In this document: positions 8,618 to 16,400 of the stretch, piece by piece | Layout of the letters: every line of letters starts with the position of its first letter | How positions within the stretch are numbered: position 1 is the first letter of the stretch | Assembly (NCBI GenBank): GCA_944392335.1 | Contig: CALXWJ010000088.1 | Location: forward strand, 40,848-104,847 | Origin: an uncultured Clostridia bacterium | GTDB lineage: Bacteria > Bacillota > Clostridia > UBA1381 | DNA length: 64,000 nt | Direction of reading: 5' to 3' | Notes under the pieces: model-generated | What the model was told of the DNA's origin: nothing | Database searches by the model: none | The model's input: the letters and a program-made list of their open reading frames with translations, nothing else | Translations under genes and position numbers: made by a program

Positions 8618-8827
8618 TTATGTGTATACTTCAATGGCATTGCTGTCATACAGGTTTGCCGCTTCCCTATTGAGTAATATTGTTATTTCGTCATTGGCAT
8701 AATGTGTAAGATGTTCAAGTGCTTTTTGACCTATGCCGTATGTCACACCTTTTACTTTGGTGGTTATTACTCTGCCCTTTATGATCGACCATGCTTTTTT
8801 AAAGGCTTCCGAAAGAGTTAAACCCAT
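8618..8827 (-). pseudogene. Truncated HIRAN-domain-like gene
   Basis: 69 codons from ATG 8827. VITTKVKGVTYGIGQ...LNREAANLYDSNAIEV resembles the first half of HIRAN domains (single-strand-end or stalled-fork DNA binding), but the frame ends right after it, where HIRAN proteins normally continue with a strand-rich second half. Upstream, the same frame stays open (KRRKAATTANRLKKMG) to an ATG with an excellent AAAGGAG site, but that frame reads ATG-AAA-TAA, so a stop follows codon 2. Either translation begins at 8827 with a weak site or the gene is decayed at both ends. Strong promoter at 8922-8950. Confidence 0.5.
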
Positions 8828-8921
8828 TTTCTTTAGTCGGTTAGCTGTTGTCGCTGCCTTTCTTCTTTTGATTGTGATTTATTTCATTTTGCGTCGCTCC
8901 TTTCTTTCATCTTACAAGGAT

Positions 8922-8950
8922 ATTATATTATACTGTACACAGTATGTCAA
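8922..8950 (-). promoter_or_regulatory. Leftward promoter with palindromic operator in its spacer
   Basis: Minus-strand TTGACA (8950-8945), a 17-bp spacer and TATAAT (8927-8922): an exact consensus. The palindrome ATACTGTACACAGTAT (8930-8945) fills the spacer, where a bound repressor would block RNA polymerase. Confidence 0.75.
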
Positions 8951-8995
8951 TATATAATGTTGTATAAATATACTGGGTACATTTTGTATATTTTT

Positions 8996-9028
8996 ATACT
9001 GGACACAGTATTTAAAATGTGTTATAAT
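8996..9028 (+). promoter_or_regulatory. Promoter and operator of the first RHH gene
   Basis: TGGACA (9000-9005), 17 bp, TATAAT (9023-9028). ATACTGGACACAGTAT (8996-9011) overlaps the -35 and matches the palindrome at 8930-8945; a half-site ATACTGG lies at 8970-8976. This is consistent with one repressor controlling both divergent promoters. Confidence 0.7.
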
Positions 9029-9087
9029 TATGTTATAGTCGGAGAGGTAGAAATAAAAATCTATATTTAACAGAAAGGAAAAGGAAC

Positions 9088-9306
9088 ATGGCAGAAAAAA
9101 AAGGTTATTATTCTGAAGTTCAAAAAAAAGCAACTGCAAAATATAATGCCAAAGCATATGACGAAATAAAAATGCGCGTTCAGAAAGGTAAAAAAGAAGT
9201 TATACAAGACATTGCTGCCAATCAAGGTAAAAGTTTAAACGGATATATAAAAGAGGCTGTGACGGATAAAATCAAAACCGACACCGGAGCGGATATAGAA
9301 TTATAA
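9088..9306 (+). CDS. Ribbon-helix-helix (Arc-type) DNA-binding protein 1
   Basis: 72 residues, with AGAAAGGAAAAGG before the ATG. After a basic N-terminal tail, YDEIKMRVQKGKKEVIQ supplies the strand and first helix and GKSLNGYIKEAV the second helix of a MetJ/Arc fold. It is closely similar to the protein at 9708. Such small regulators are typical of plasmids, conjugative elements and antitoxins. Palindromes ATACTGT-AC-ACAGTAT in its own and the divergent promoter are the likely targets (inference). It lies between two toxin-like units and is a candidate master repressor of the island. Confidence 0.75.
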   Translation: MAEKKGYYSEVQKKATAKYNAKAYDEIKMRVQKGKKEVIQDIAANQGKSLNGYIKEAVTDKIKTDTGADIEL

Positions 9307-9349
9307 TAACCGAAACCGTTCTTCCCTCTACTTTTGAATATTATATATA

Positions 9350-9447
9350 GCATGTGCATGTTTGAGCTGATATACAGAACATACAAACATGTACATGTAT
9401 TTTTGTTTATTTAATACATAGACATGTATCAAAAACTATCATATAAT
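9350..9447 (+). promoter_or_regulatory. Promoter of the toxin-like gene with upstream palindromes
   Basis: TAGACA (9419-9424), 17 bp, TATAAT (9442-9447). Upstream lie GCATGTGCATGT (9350-9361) and the perfect palindrome ACATGTACATGT (9387-9398); ATACATAGACATGTAT (9415-9430) covers the -35. The repeated CATGT units suggest a protein operator distinct from the ACTGT palindromes of the first RHH gene. Confidence 0.65.
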
Positions 9448-9510
9448 ATATACAGTTAGAGAGGGAGCGGCGGCGGTTGTTTCCGACACCTACCTAAAGG
9501 GGGTGTTTAT

Positions 9511-9588
9511 GTGGATGAATTAGACATGATACTTACAGTTGTAATAATTGCAATGTTGATTGAATTAATTAAACATATAAAGAAATAA
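9511..9588 (+). CDS. Type I toxin-like small hydrophobic peptide
   Basis: 25 codons from GTG 9511, five bases after AAAGGGGGTG. The peptide has a short acidic start (DELD), one hydrophobic helix (MILTVVIIAMLIELI) and a basic tail (KHIKK), the layout of the TxpA/BsrG/holin-like type I toxins of Firmicutes that insert in the cytoplasmic membrane. A hairpin terminator begins at its stop codon, and a consensus promoter on the opposite strand fires toward its 3' end, as in txpA/RatA and bsrG/SR4. Toxicity is inferred from this organisation. Confidence 0.7.
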   Translation: MDELDMILTVVIIAMLIELIKHIKK

Positions 9589-9614
9589 CCGCCACTTCTG
9601 CAAAAGTGACGGTT
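9587..9614 (+). terminator. Terminator of the toxin-like mRNA
   Basis: AACCGCCACTT pairs with AAGTGACGGTT (one mismatch), followed by TAATTAAAAAA. The same hairpin lies within the predicted antisense transcript. Confidence 0.75.
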
Positions 9615-9660
9615 TAATTAAAAAACCCATTGCGGAAACAATCTTTGTCGTTCCCTTTCT
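9590..9660 (-). ncRNA. Predicted antisense RNA (type I antitoxin) overlapping the toxin 3' end
   Basis: The minus-strand promoter at 9695-9667 should start RNA near 9660, running left across the toxin terminator and coding end. The 3' end is uncertain: the shared hairpin near 9614-9587 or further inside the toxin mRNA. Tail-to-tail overlap of toxin mRNA and antisense RNA is the known architecture of Firmicute type I systems. Inferred from promoter geometry only. Confidence 0.6.
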
Positions 9661-9695
9661 GACATTATTATATCAAAAAAATATAATCTTGTCAA
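9659..9695. promoter_or_regulatory. Interlocked opposing promoters (antisense RNA and second RHH gene)
   Basis: Minus strand: TTGACA (9695-9690), 17 bp, TATAAT (9672-9667). Plus strand: CTGACA (9659-9664), 17 bp, TATAAT (9682-9687). The two promoters overlap almost fully, so polymerase at one excludes the other, and a regulator bound here would control both the antitoxin RNA and the second RHH gene. Confidence 0.75.
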
Positions 9696-9707
9696 GAGGT
9701 GAGTTTT

Positions 9708-9905
9708 ATGTCGAAAGAAAAAAAGCGAAATCAGTACGCATACGATAAAAAGGCATACGACCATATACATTTACAAGTTCCAAAAGGTAAAAAACAGCTT
9801 ATACAAGACATTGCAGAAAAACAAGGTAAAAGTATTAACGGGTATATCAAAGAAGCTATAATGTCCAAAATTGAAGCTGATACCGGAACAGAAACAGCTT
9901 TTTAA
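9708..9905 (+). CDS. Ribbon-helix-helix (Arc-type) DNA-binding protein 2
   Basis: 65 residues from ATG 9708; the AAGAGGTG site ends six bases upstream, which favours this start over GTG 9699. It shares the strand-helix-helix core (HLQVPKGKKQLIQDIA and KSINGYIKEAI) with the protein at 9088 and is clearly a paralogue. Its promoter is interlocked with that of the antisense RNA, so autoregulation by this protein would also set antitoxin RNA levels (inference). A terminator follows at 9923-9947. Confidence 0.75.
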   Translation: MSKEKKRNQYAYDKKAYDHIHLQVPKGKKQLIQDIAEKQGKSINGYIKEAIMSKIEADTGTETAF

Positions 9906-9922
9906 ACCACGAATATATTATT

Positions 9923-9947
9923 GCCGCTCTGACAGGCGGCATTTTTT
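9923..9947 (+). terminator. Terminator after the second RHH gene
   Basis: GCCGCTCTGACAGGCGGC forms a short GC-rich hairpin followed by ATTTTTTATT. Confidence 0.75.
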
Positions 9948-10250
9948 ATTATATGGGGTTTATAGGTTTAATTTGGCATATGGTTCTGTGAGCGGTAAAT
10001 ATTACGGCGTGGTTGACCGCCGGCAGCTTGTAACATCAGGCTTGCCGTTCTGACTGCTGTCCTGATTTTAATAATCCCACCTGATTAAAACCATAAAATT
10101 AATGTACCGTCATGGTGTTTATTCGGTGTTTTTTAGCCCTTAATTTAAAATTTTAAAAAAATTATCCTGAGCCGTTAAATGTAATACCTTTATATCCGAT
10201 GCATTATTTTTGCAAAAATTCACATACTATCAAAGAACGGAGGCAGCATT
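9948..10250. other. Island right edge, no supported gene
   Basis: No ORF with a convincing start. It contains GGTGTTTATTCGGTGTTTT (10114-10132), the partner of the repeat at 7339-7357. After it the sequence becomes AT-rich up to the next gene's promoter region. Confidence 0.5.
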
Positions 10251-10961
10251 ATGGATATAATTAAAATAATACTGATGAGTATTTTCTCGATTGCGGAGCT
10301 TTTTATACTTACAAAAATAATCGGCAACAGACAAATGTCCGAGCTTAATATGTTTGATTATATAAACGGAATAACAATAGGATCAATCGCGGCCGAAATG
10401 GCTACCTCTCTTGATGAGGATATAAAAGCGCCTATTATTGCCATGATCGTTTACGGCATATCCACCATTTTAATTTCATTTATATCATCAAAATCCATAT
10501 CAGCAAGACGTATACTAATAGGAAAATCCATAATTCTTTTTAAAAATAACAAATTGTATAAAAACAACATGAAAATTGCCAAACTCGACCTTAATGAACT
10601 TCTGACACAATGCAGAATAAACGGACATTTTGATCTTACCGAAATCGATACCATAATACTTGAATCAAACGGAAAATTTTCCATTTTACCGAAATCCCAA
10701 TACCGGCCGCTAACTCCAAATGATTCAAAAACAGAGGTTCCGCCCGCAAATATACAACCATCGGTCATAATTGACGGAAAAATTTTAGAAAGTAACTTAA
10801 AATATATAGGGAAAAACACAGAATGGATAAATAAACAATTAAACAATCAAAAAATATCAAATATATCTGATGTATTTTATGCCTGCTTTGACGCGGCAAA
10901 CAATTCACTCGCGGTGTTCAAAAAAAATCCCGATAAAAATACAAATGATATATTCATTTAA
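10251..10961 (+). CDS. YetF/DUF421-family membrane protein
   Basis: 236 residues, with ACGGAGGC before the ATG. Three N-terminal membrane helices (about 5-25, 35-55, 60-80) lead into the DUF421 cytoplasmic domain: KSIILFKNNKLYKNNMKIAKLDLNEL, then a second strand-rich lobe (TEIDTIILESNGKFSILPKS) and PSVIIDGKILESNL. B. subtilis homologues (YetF, YrbG, YdfR) are of uncertain function; YetF associates with spore-germinant stability in some species. No operon partner: the next gene is convergent 3 bp away. Confidence 0.88.
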   Translation: MDIIKIILMSIFSIAELFILTKIIGNRQMSELNMFDYINGITIGSIAAEMATSLDEDIKAPIIAMIVYGISTILISFISSKSISARRILIGKSIILFKNNKLYKNNMKIAKLDLNELLTQCRINGHFDLTEIDTIILESNGKFSILPKSQYRPLTPNDSKTEVPPANIQPSVIIDGKILESNLKYIGKNTEWINKQLNNQKISNISDVFYACFDAANNSLAVFKKNPDKNTNDIFI

Positions 10962-10964
10962 TAA

Positions 10965-11201
10965 TTATTTATCTGTATATTTTATAGCGGCAATGGTTTC
11001 AAGAACACTTCCCATTTGAGTTAATGCGGCAGCAACAAAAGCAAGTTCTTTTTCATCCAATTCTTTTGCCGCTGCGACAGATAACATATTTATTAGAGTT
11101 GTTATTTCAAGCTCATTCAATTTTATCATCCTATTCATTGCAGTTAAAATTATTTTGTCACAGCTCCTTTTTTGTTTAATAATTCGTATAAATTTTCTCA
11201 T
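10965..11201 (-). CDS. Small helical protein (DUF6774-like)
   Basis: 78 codons from ATG 11201, but translation more likely starts at an inner Met (MNRMIKLNELEITT...), because conserved sequence begins there and ATG 11201 has no ribosome site. The core LNELEITTLINMLSVAAAKELDEKELAFVAAALTQMG is an amphipathic helical pair that resembles DUF6774 proteins common in Clostridia. Function unknown. It is convergent with the YetF-like gene. Confidence 0.55.
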   Translation of the reverse strand: MRKFIRIIKQKRSCDKIILTAMNRMIKLNELEITTLINMLSVAAAKELDEKELAFVAAALTQMGSVLETIAAIKYTDK

Positions 11202-11267
11202 AGGGCTTGTCTTTCAAATAAATATGTGGTATATTAGTATTATATAAAACATAAGGGGGACTTACCT

Positions 11268-11870
11268 ATGAAAAAGATTGTAATATTTTTAACAGCTATC
11301 TGTCTGTCCATCATCATATCAGGCTGCATTAATACTCAACTGTCTGATAATACAACGACGGAACAGCAAACGTCAAATGAAACACAATCCTCGTCGGCTG
11401 AAACTGCTGATGAAACAAAAACCACTGATGAATTTCAAGCACAGGAAACAAACTCCTCGGTTGAATCACAGCCTCAGGAAACTGCGGCCCCAATTGAATT
11501 GTACAAAGGTACAGTAAGCGGTAAATATGATGTTGAAATAGTATCATCAAGATTAGCCACAGATTACGACAACAATCCCTGTATTATAATTACATATAAT
11601 TTCACCAATAACAGTGACAAAAATGCAGCATTTCTAACTTCTGTAGGAACTACAGTATTTCAAAATTCTATAGAATGCAATACAGCTGTTATAATGTCTG
11701 ATGTCATGGATGCAGAACCTTCATTATCTCAGGTTCAGCCCGGCGGCACTATCACGGTAGATTGTGCTTATAGTTTACATGATACAGTCAATCCCGTTAC
11801 CGTTCAGGTCGCACCGCTTTTTAATCTATCCGGTGATATAGACATACAACGAATATTTACCTTATCATAA
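11268..11870 (+). CDS. DUF5067-type lipoprotein
   Basis: 200 residues. A lipoprotein signal peptide (basic start, hydrophobic core, lipobox IISGC with Cys20) is followed by about 60 residues of S/T/E/Q-rich linker and a C-terminal immunoglobulin-like DUF5067 domain (KYDVEIVSSRLATDY... IIITYNFTNNSDKNAAF). It is predicted to be anchored outside the membrane; role unknown. AAGGGGG lies before the ATG. It is monocistronic, with a shared terminator at 11890-11923. Confidence 0.85.
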   Translation: MKKIVIFLTAICLSIIISGCINTQLSDNTTTEQQTSNETQSSSAETADETKTTDEFQAQETNSSVESQPQETAAPIELYKGTVSGKYDVEIVSSRLATDYDNNPCIIITYNFTNNSDKNAAFLTSVGTTVFQNSIECNTAVIMSDVMDAEPSLSQVQPGGTITVDCAYSLHDTVNPVTVQVAPLFNLSGDIDIQRIFTLS

Positions 11871-11889
11871 AAAATAATAACTCAAATTT

Positions 11890-11923
11890 AAAAGCTGCTG
11901 CAATATACTTCACAGCAGCTTTT
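11890..11923. terminator. Bidirectional terminator between lipoprotein gene and guaB
   Basis: AAAAGCTGCTG (11890-11900) pairs perfectly with CAGCAGCTTTT (11913-11923), flanked by A-rich and T-rich sequence on both sides, so it serves the convergent 14-kb purine operon as well. Confidence 0.85.
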
Positions 11924-11946
11924 AATATTGCTATTAAAAATCACAA

Positions 11947-13449
11947 TCATATTTTAGCATTGGCGGTTTTGAGTGTTACATCATGATAACCGCCCTCAAT
12001 AATACTTGTTGAGGAAACAAGTGTCATTTTTGCATTTTTATGTAAATCAGGAATATTTGTAACACCGCAGTTACACATTGTTGATTTCACCTTATATAAG
12101 CTCTTTTCAACATTATCATGAAGGCTTCCGGCATATACAACATATGAGTCGACGCCTTCTTCAAAGGATAGCTTTGCTTTACCTCCCAGGTCATATCTTT
12201 GCCAGTTTCTTGCTCTGTTAGAACCCTCACCCCAGTATTCTTTTACATAGGTACCGTTAATGTTCAGTTTATTTGTAGGAGATTCGTCGAATCTTGCAAA
12301 ATATCTTCCAAGCATTATAAAATCAGCACCCATTGCAAGAGCAAGCGTCATATGATAATCATGAACAATACCGCCGTCAGAACAAATAGGAATATAAATA
12401 CCTGTTTTTTTATAATACTCATCTCTTGCGGCAGCTACCTCTATTACTGCTGTAGCTTGTCCTCTTCCTATACCCTTTTGCTCTCTTGTAATACAAATCG
12501 AACCGCCTCCGATACCGATTTTAACAAAGTCGGCGCCTGCTTCTGCCAAGAATAAAAATCCGTCACGGTCAACTACGTTTCCGGCTCCAACCTTAACACT
12601 GTCGCCGTATTTTTCTCTTATGAACTCAATTGTCTGTTTCTGCCATATGGAATACCCTTCCGAGGAATCTATACATAATACGTCAGCACCCGCTTCAACC
12701 AGTGCCGGAACTCTTTTTTCATAGTCCAATGTATTTATACCCGCACCTACCATATAACGTTTTTTCGCATCAAGTATCTCCTGTGGGTTTTCTTTATGAG
12801 TTGAATAATCCTTTCTGAATACAAGGTACAACAACTGATGCTTATCATTAATTATAGGCAGAGAATTTAATTTATGTTCCCAGATAATATCATTTGCTTC
12901 CTTTAATGTTGTATTTTCCGGTGCTGTTATAAGTTTTTCAAAGGGAGTCATAAACTCGGTAACACACAAGTCACTGCTCATTCTGCTTACTCTGAAATCT
13001 CTGCTTGTTATAATACCAAGCAACTCACCGTTTGCGGTACCGTCATTTGTAACCGCAATTGTTGAATGTCCGGTTTTTGCTATCAAATCAAGTACATCCG
13101 CAAGTGTCGCGGTAGGCGGAAGCTGTGAATCACTTACAACAAAACCCGCTTTGTAATTCTTAACTCTTGCCACCATTGCAGCCTCGTCTTCAATAGACTG
13201 AGAACCGTAAATAAAGGACAGACCGCCCTCCTTTGCAAGCGCTATTGCAAGAGTATCATTGGAAACCGACTGCATTATTGCGGATACCAAAGGTATATTA
13301 AGGTTAATAGAAGATTCTTCACCTTTTTTAAACTTTACAAGAGGAGTTCTCAGCGAAACATTTGCCGGTATACATTCTCTTGATGTATATCCCGGTATCA
13401 ATAAATATTCACTGAATGTGCGTGATGGTTCATTATAATAAGTTGCCAT
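11947..13449 (-). CDS. guaB: IMP dehydrogenase
   Basis: 500 residues. It oxidises IMP to XMP with NAD, the committed step to guanine nucleotides. A (beta/alpha)8 barrel is interrupted by a CBS pair (about residues 95-215, [11 protein letters not shown] and [12 protein letters not shown]). The catalytic Cys lies in [17 protein letters not shown], a variant of the usual [19 protein letters not shown] and MLGRYFA bind the substrate phosphate, and the flap Arg-Tyr pair is in NWQRYDLGG. It is the last gene of the purine operon, 25 bp after purL, so a guanine riboswitch upstream senses the end product of this enzyme's branch. Confidence 0.95.
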   Translation of the reverse strand: MATYYNEPSRTFSEYLLIPGYTSRECIPANVSLRTPLVKFKKGEESSINLNIPLVSAIMQSVSNDTLAIALAKEGGLSFIYGSQSIEDEAAMVARVKNYKAGFVVSDSQLPPTATLADVLDLIAKTGHSTIAVTNDGTANGELLGIITSRDFRVSRMSSDLCVTEFMTPFEKLITAPENTTLKEANDIIWEHKLNSLPIINDKHQLLYLVFRKDYSTHKENPQEILDAKKRYMVGAGINTLDYEKRVPALVEAGADVLCIDSSEGYSIWQKQTIEFIREKYGDSVKVGAGNVVDRDGFLFLAEAGADFVKIGIGGGSICITREQKGIGRGQATAVIEVAAARDEYYKKTGIYIPICSDGGIVHDYHMTLALAMGADFIMLGRYFARFDESPTNKLNINGTYVKEYWGEGSNRARNWQRYDLGGKAKLSFEEGVDSYVVYAGSLHDNVEKSLYKVKSTMCNCGVTNIPDLHKNAKMTLVSSTSIIEGGYHDVTLKTANAKI

Positions 13450-13474
13450 TGTTTAATCTATCCTTTCCGTATTA

Positions 13475-16400
13475 TTATATTTTATAGTATTCCACTGCAG
13501 ATGCAAACATATTTATATTATAACATCCCTCTACATTTTTGTAAAGGTTTTTGCCTATTCTTTCCGAATGTCCCATTTTACCTATAATACGTCCGTCGGG
13601 AGAGGTTATTCCCTCAATCGCCATAACCGAACCGTTAGGATTATAATGAATATCATTTGTGGCGTTTGACTCAAGGTCTACATACTGAGTTGCAACCTGA
13701 CCGTTTTTAATCATCCTGTCAAGTACTTCATCATTGCATATAAATCTTCCCTCACCGTGGGAAATGGCAACGGTATATACCTCACCCACATTAGTTTTTG
13801 AAAGCCACGGAGATTTATTTGACGCGATCCTTGTCCTTACCAGTCTTGACTGGTGACGTCCGATTATATTATATGTCAAAGTCGGAGTATTTTCGTCAGC
13901 TTCTATAATTTCTCCGAAAGGTACCAGCCCTAACTTGACCAGAGCCTGAAATCCGTTGCAAATACCTGCCATAAGACCGTCCCTGTTTTTCAAAAGCTCA
14001 TTTATGCTGTCTGCAATTTGAGGGTTTCTGAAAAATGCCGTAATGAATTTTCCCGAACCGTCCGGCTCATCTCCTCCCGAGAAACCTCCCGGAATAAATA
14101 TAATCTGTGATTCATCTATCTTCTTTTTAAATGTGTTTACAGACTCTGCAACTCCTGCTGCCGTCAGGTTGTTAATTACAAAAATTTCCGGTTCTGCACC
14201 TGCTCTTTTTAACTGTTTTGCTGTATCATATTCACAGTTTGTTCCCGGGAATACAGGTATTAACACCTTCGGTTTTGCAACCTTAATTTTCGGAGCAACC
14301 CTGTTTTCTGTCATATATGAAATATTGGACGGTGTTTTTCCTTCCTGTTCAATATTACAATGATAAATTTTTTCGAGCTTATTTTCATATAATTCTTCAA
14401 TTTCTTCCATTGAAACTTTACCGAACTCAGATACAATTTCATATGTGTCGGTTGTTTTACCGAGAACTTTTCCTATTTCACATTCTCCGTCTGTTTCAAT
14501 TATAAATGCACCGTAGGAATAGCCGAACATTTCTTCAATGGAAATATTATCATATTTAAAGCCTATTCTGTTACCCAAGCACATTTTCATAACTGACTCA
14601 GCAATTCCGCCGTATGTTGGGGTATATGCCGATATAATTTTCTTATCTTTAATAAGTTTGGTTATAGTCTTTGCAGTTGCAAGAAATTCTTTTGCATCGG
14701 GGAGTCCCTTTTCATTAAGCTTTGCAGGTATCAATCTTACAATCGAGCCGGCTTTTTTAAATTCGGGAGAAATTATATTTTCTGTGTTTCCCACCGTTAT
14801 TGCAAAAGAAACAAGGGTTGGCGGAACATCTATATTTTCAAAAGTCCCGCTCATGGAATCCTTTCCGCCGATAGCGCCGAAACCGAGATCCATCTGCGCG
14901 TCAAAAGCTCCAAGTAATGCAGCCATTGGTTTTCCCCAACGCTTTGCATCCTGCATGGGTTTTTCAAAGTATTCCTGGAAAGTTAAATAGCAGTCGTCCA
15001 AAGGTGCACCCGTTGTAACAAGCTTTGCTACAGATTCAATTACAGCAAGATAAGCACTGTGATATGGGCTCTTTACCGCAATATCAGGATTATATCCCCA
15101 CGCCATTACCGAACAGGTAGTTGTCTCCTTTTCAAGCATAGGTATTTTTGCTGCCATTGCCTGCGTCGGCGTCATCTGATATTTTCCGCCGAAAGGCATA
15201 AGTACCGTATTAGAACCTATTGTAGAATCAAATCTTTCGGAAAGTCCTCTTTTTGAACATACATTCAAATCAGATGCCAATGCTTTATATTCATCTGCAA
15301 AGTTGTTTCCTATTTCTTTTTTGTATTCTTCAGGCTTTGAGATTGTAATTTTGATATGCTTTTGGGCACCGTTGGAATTTAAAAATTCTCTTGATATATC
15401 TACAATCTTTTTGCCGTTCCAGTTCATTGTAAGTCTTTTTTCTTCTTTTACTTCAGCAACTACCGTTGCTTCAAGATTTTCGCTGTTTGCAAGGCTTATA
15501 AACTTATCTTTATCTTTAGCCTCCACAACAACAGCCATTCTTTCCTGAGATTCGCTTATTGCCAATTCCGTACCGTCAAGACCTTCATATTTTTTCGGTA
15601 CTTTGTTCAAATCAATGTCAAGACCGTCTGCCAGCTCGCCTATTGCAACACTTACACCCCCCGCACCGAAATCATTACATCTTTTTATTAATTTTGATGC
15701 CTCGGGGTTTCTGAATAATCTTTGCAGTTTTCTTTCTTCCGGAGCGTTACCCTTTTGAACTTCCGCACCGCACTTTTCAAGAGATTCCAAACTATGTGAT
15801 TTGGAAGAACCGGTAGCACCTCCGCATCCGTCACGTCCTGTTCTTCCTCCCAATAATATTACAATATCTCCTGCATCAGGCACTTCACGTCTTACGTTTT
15901 CCTGCGGAACAGCACCCACAACAGCGCCTATTTCCATTCTTTTTGCCACATATCCGTCGTGATATATTTCATCGACCTGACCTGTTGCAAGACCTATTTG
16001 ATTACCGTATGAGCTGTATCCTGCCGCTGCCGTTGTCACGATCTTTCTTTGCGGCAATTTACCCTTTATCGTATCCTTAACGCTTACAAGCGGATTTGCG
16101 GCACCCGTTACTCTCATTGCCTGATACACATATGCTCTTCCTGACAAAGGATCTCTTATAGCGCCTCCTATACAGGTAGCAGCACCACCAAAGGGCTCTA
16201 TTTCGGTAGGATGGTTATGTGTTTCATTTTTAAACAGCAGCAGCCATTTTTCCTTTTCTCCCTCAGCGTCAACATCAATTTTTACTGTACAAGCATTTAT
16301 TTCTTCCGACTCATCAAGTTTTTCAAGTTTTCCAGCCTTTTTGAGTGCTTTAACCGCAAGAGTCGCTATATCCATAAGATTTACCGGTTTTGTTCTGTTT

